DNA from: Bdellovibrionaceae bacterium UBA5009
Lineage (GTDB): Bacteria; Bdellovibrionota; Bdellovibrionia; Bdellovibrionales; Bdellovibrionaceae
Assembly (NCBI GenBank): GCA_002396665.1
Contig: DGYJ01000015.1
Location: 2,599-10,723, forward strand
Length of the DNA: 8,125 nucleotides
Direction: 5' to 3'
Numbering within the stretch: position 1 is the stretch's first letter; every line of letters begins with the position of its first letter. Below the pieces are notes generated by a model. The model made no database searches. It had not been told where the DNA came from and saw only the letters and a list, made by a program, of their open reading frames with translations. Below, in pieces: positions 6,759-8,125 of the stretch. Both the position numbers and the translations under genes were made by a program.

Positions 6759-7249
6759 TAGGGGTTCACCTGTCCATAGCGAACGACATCCCAAAGATCA
6801 TTTTTTTCAAACTCGACCCACTGGGCAGTGCCGAAACTTTGAAATTGCGCCTGCGATAAGTCTGTCGATGATTCAATAATGTTCATAAATTCTTCGACCC
6901 AGTCGATATGGGTGCAAAGAAAAATAGTTTTCGCATCGGCATAATCTAACTGCAAAGTAATCAAAAAACCTTGGATGCGTTTTCGAAATTCGTTGTGAGA
7001 CTCTTTTGGCCCTCTTTGATCGAGCTCTGCTTTTTGAAGTATTTTAAGTTTGAATCGATCAGCAGTTTTTTGCAAAGTTTGTGCAGTCCTTTTGCGCGGA
7101 GAAGAAATAAGCACATCTGGTGTTGAAATTCTTTTTGATAAAATCTCATCAACAATTTTTTGGGATTGTGAGTGGCCTTTTGGGCTCAAATCTGGGTCTG
7201 TAAAAGAATCCATTTTCTTGTCGCCGTGGCGAAATAAAACCAGTTTCAT
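6758..7249 (-). CDS. Histidine phosphatase superfamily protein, SixA-like
   Basis: The 163-residue protein has the small single-domain form of SixA, which removes phosphate from phosphohistidine on signalling or PTS proteins. The branch-1 signature is at the N-terminus: MKLVLFRHGD, with R7 and the nucleophile H8. It continues with LSPKGHSQSQ (21-30), SSPRKRTAQT (49-58, phosphate-binding R54) and a second catalytic histidine H114 in CTHID. SixA function is therefore plausible, but the superfamily is broad and the substrate is uncertain. I chose the start at 7249 because GGAG (7256-7259) lies six bases upstream and the RHG motif then falls at residue 7. Earlier in-frame ATGs at 7261 and 7282 add 4 and 11 residues without a better binding site. 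The stop overlaps the next gene's ATG by one base (TAATG), so the two are almost certainly co-translated. It is divergent from hslO. Confidence 0.87.
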   Translation of the reverse strand: MKLVLFRHGDKKMDSFTDPDLSPKGHSQSQKIVDEILSKRISTPDVLISSPRKRTAQTLQKTADRFKLKILQKAELDQRGPKESHNEFRKRIQGFLITLQLDYADAKTIFLCTHIDWVEEFMNIIESSTDLSQAQFQSFGTAQWVEFEKNDLWDVVRYGQVNP

Positions 7250-7333
7250 ATTGAGCTCCATTTTCAAAATTTCCACTCTCAACTTGGATTACAATAACTG
7301 AAAAGACTTGACTCTGAAAGTCCACTTTGCGAA

Positions 7334-7362
7334 CTTGACTCCGTCTGTTACAAACCCATTTT
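7334..7362 (+). promoter_or_regulatory. Candidate sigma-32 (heat-shock) promoter of hslO
   Basis: CTTGAC at 7334-7339 followed by CCCATTTT at 7355-7362, with 15 bases between, resembles the sigma-32 pattern CTTGAA / CCCCATtTa (spacer about 13-15). It lies directly upstream of a chaperone gene whose E. coli homologue is heat-induced. Initiation near 7368-7370 would give a leader of about 17 bases including the AAAGGA binding site. No comparable sigma-70 pair is seen here. Confidence 0.45.
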
Positions 7363-7371
7363 TTGATCAAC

Positions 7372-7377
7372 AAAGGA
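7372..7377 (+). promoter_or_regulatory. Ribosome binding site that fixes the hslO TTG start
   Basis: AAAGGA ends eight bases before the TTG at 7386-7388. The frame is open further upstream to 7302 with TTG at 7308 and 7335, but those lack a binding site and precede the family homology. GTG at 7395 would leave the binding site too far away. Confidence 0.65.
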
Positions 7378-7385
7378 CTTTCGTT

Positions 7386-8125
7386 TTGAATAAAGTGCAT
7401 CGTTTTGTCACAAATGATTTTACTGTCCGTGCGGCAGCGGTAGATGCCACAGCGATTGTTCGTGAAATGCAAGTTTTGCAAGGCACTTTGCCGTTGCCAA
7501 CAGTTGCCGTTGGACGTGCTATGGTCGGTGCACTTTTGATGGCCAGCCAATTAAAAGAAGGGCAGCAGGTGGGTTTGTATATCCGTGGCCAAGGCTTACT
7601 TGGTCGTGTGTATGCCGAAGCCCATTTCGAGGGCCATGTTCGTGGATACACTCCATTCCCAATTTACGAGCCTTCCAATTACGATAGGGGTTTGCAGCTA
7701 TCAGAAGCCATCGGTCCTGGAACTTTAACAGTGACTAGACATCAACCTTTTCAAAAACATCCCCAGCAGGGAAGTGTTCAGTTGGTGAGTGGTGAAATTG
7801 GCGAAGACATTGCCCATTATCTTATTCAATCCCACCAAATTCGCAGTCTGGTTTCTTTGGGAGTTTACTTAGATACCTTCGGCAAAGTTAAAGCTGCCGG
7901 TGGAGTTATTATCGAAGTCATGCCTGGGGTCGAAGACTCGCTTGTTGAGGCCATTGAAAAAAATGCGAATGAGCATCAAGAGAGTATCTCTGAGCTCATA
8001 TTAAATGGAAAAACGCCAACGGATTTAATAGCGCCGTATTTTAAAGGGATTCCATTTTCGGAAATTGATCATCCCCACCGAGTGCAATATTTTTGTCCGT
8101 GCACAAGGGACCGTGTGGTTCGCTA
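7386..8125 (+). CDS. hslO: 33 kDa redox-regulated chaperone Hsp33, 3' end beyond the window
   Basis: Hsp33 is a cytoplasmic holdase chaperone activated by oxidation with unfolding: a Zn-bound cysteine cluster (CxC...CxxC) forms disulfides and exposes the binding surface. The fold is recognisable throughout: VHRFVTNDFTVRAAAVDAT at residues 4-22, aligned with E. coli LHRYLFENFAVRG; GRAMVGALLMASQLKEGQQ; an IRGQGLLG repeat-like segment; VYLDTFGKVKAAGGVIIEVMPG in the middle; and the start of the redox switch CPCTRDR, with C237 and C239. The window ends at codon 246, so the CxxC pair and C-terminus lie outside. The start is TTG at 7386, supported by AAAGGA eight bases upstream and by homology starting within a few residues; no in-frame ATG precedes the conserved region. 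It is divergent from the sixA-like gene, and a heat-shock-type promoter candidate lies just upstream. Confidence 0.95.
   Translation, partial: MNKVHRFVTNDFTVRAAAVDATAIVREMQVLQGTLPLPTVAVGRAMVGALLMASQLKEGQQVGLYIRGQGLLGRVYAEAHFEGHVRGYTPFPIYEPSNYDRGLQLSEAIGPGTLTVTRHQPFQKHPQQGSVQLVSGEIGEDIAHYLIQSHQIRSLVSLGVYLDTFGKVKAAGGVIIEVMPGVEDSLVEAIEKNANEHQESISELILNGKTPTDLIAPYFKGIPFSEIDHPHRVQYFCPCTRDRVVR

Larger units (their letters stand above)
7250..7385. promoter_or_regulatory. Divergent intergenic region between sixA-like gene and hslO
   Basis: These 136 bases must hold promoters for both directions unless transcription enters from outside. A palindromic patch at 7288-7295 offers TGTAAT on the - strand and TACAAT on the + strand, each 5 of 6 to the -10 consensus, but neither has a good -35 at normal spacing. 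The 9-mer ACTTGACTC occurs twice (7306-7314 and 7333-7341). A short inverted repeat, GACT/AGTC, lies at 7310-7322. Confidence 0.5.

Noticed and set aside
6759..6794. Upstream ATG giving the FAH-family protein 12 extra residues
   Set aside because: The extra residues do not look like the family, and they overlap the sixA-like 3' end; the TAATG start has a binding site and begins at the conserved motif.
7149..7651. Two - strand open frames (about 133 and 94 codons) over the sixA/hslO gap and the 5' part of hslO
   Set aside because: They run antisense to confident Hsp33 coding sequence and over the sixA-like start; the composition is not protein-like.

Overview
The window reads as a compact stretch of a Gram-negative bacterial chromosome. 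The protein style (Lys/Asn/Ser-rich membrane proteins, minimal bifunctional PutA, tightly packed genes) would fit a Bdellovibrio-like predator or a related deltaproteobacterial lineage. That placement is an inference from protein character; no rRNA or other phylogenetic marker is present. No mobile element, CRISPR array, tRNA or rRNA was seen.

Left half, + strand (about 1-3086): a possible tail of an upstream reading frame (1-136), then three genes in one direction. These are an unrecognised 203-residue single-pass membrane protein (224-835), an RDD-family membrane protein with a long unrecognised C-terminal domain (889-2151), and a rhomboid intramembrane serine protease (2148-3086). The last two share an ATGA stop/start overlap, so they are probably translationally coupled. 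The RDD start codon lies in the 3' arm of a 12-bp stem-loop (863-893). This membrane trio is the least explained part of the window.

Right half, - strand (3054-7249, read right to left): a histidine-phosphatase-superfamily protein of SixA type (6758-7249), a small fumarylacetoacetate-hydrolase-family enzyme (6105-6758, joined by a TAATG overlap) and a 995-residue bifunctional proline dehydrogenase / glutamate-semialdehyde dehydrogenase (putA, 3054-6041). They are spaced as one operon. PutA oxidises proline to glutamate and feeds 2-oxoglutarate and the TCA cycle; the FAH-family enzyme may act on a nearby oxo-acid such as oxaloacetate or an acylpyruvate. The 3' ends of putA and the rhomboid gene overlap by 33 bp on opposite strands.

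Far right, + strand (7386 to the window end): hslO, the redox-controlled chaperone Hsp33, starting at a TTG codon and cut off by the window edge just after its first zinc-binding Cys pair. The 136-bp gap between the divergent sixA-like gene and hslO carries a good candidate for a sigma-32 (heat-shock) promoter pointing at hslO. Ordinary housekeeping functions dominate the window; the best leads are the RDD/rhomboid module, the stem-loops over two translation starts, and the heat-shock promoter candidate.
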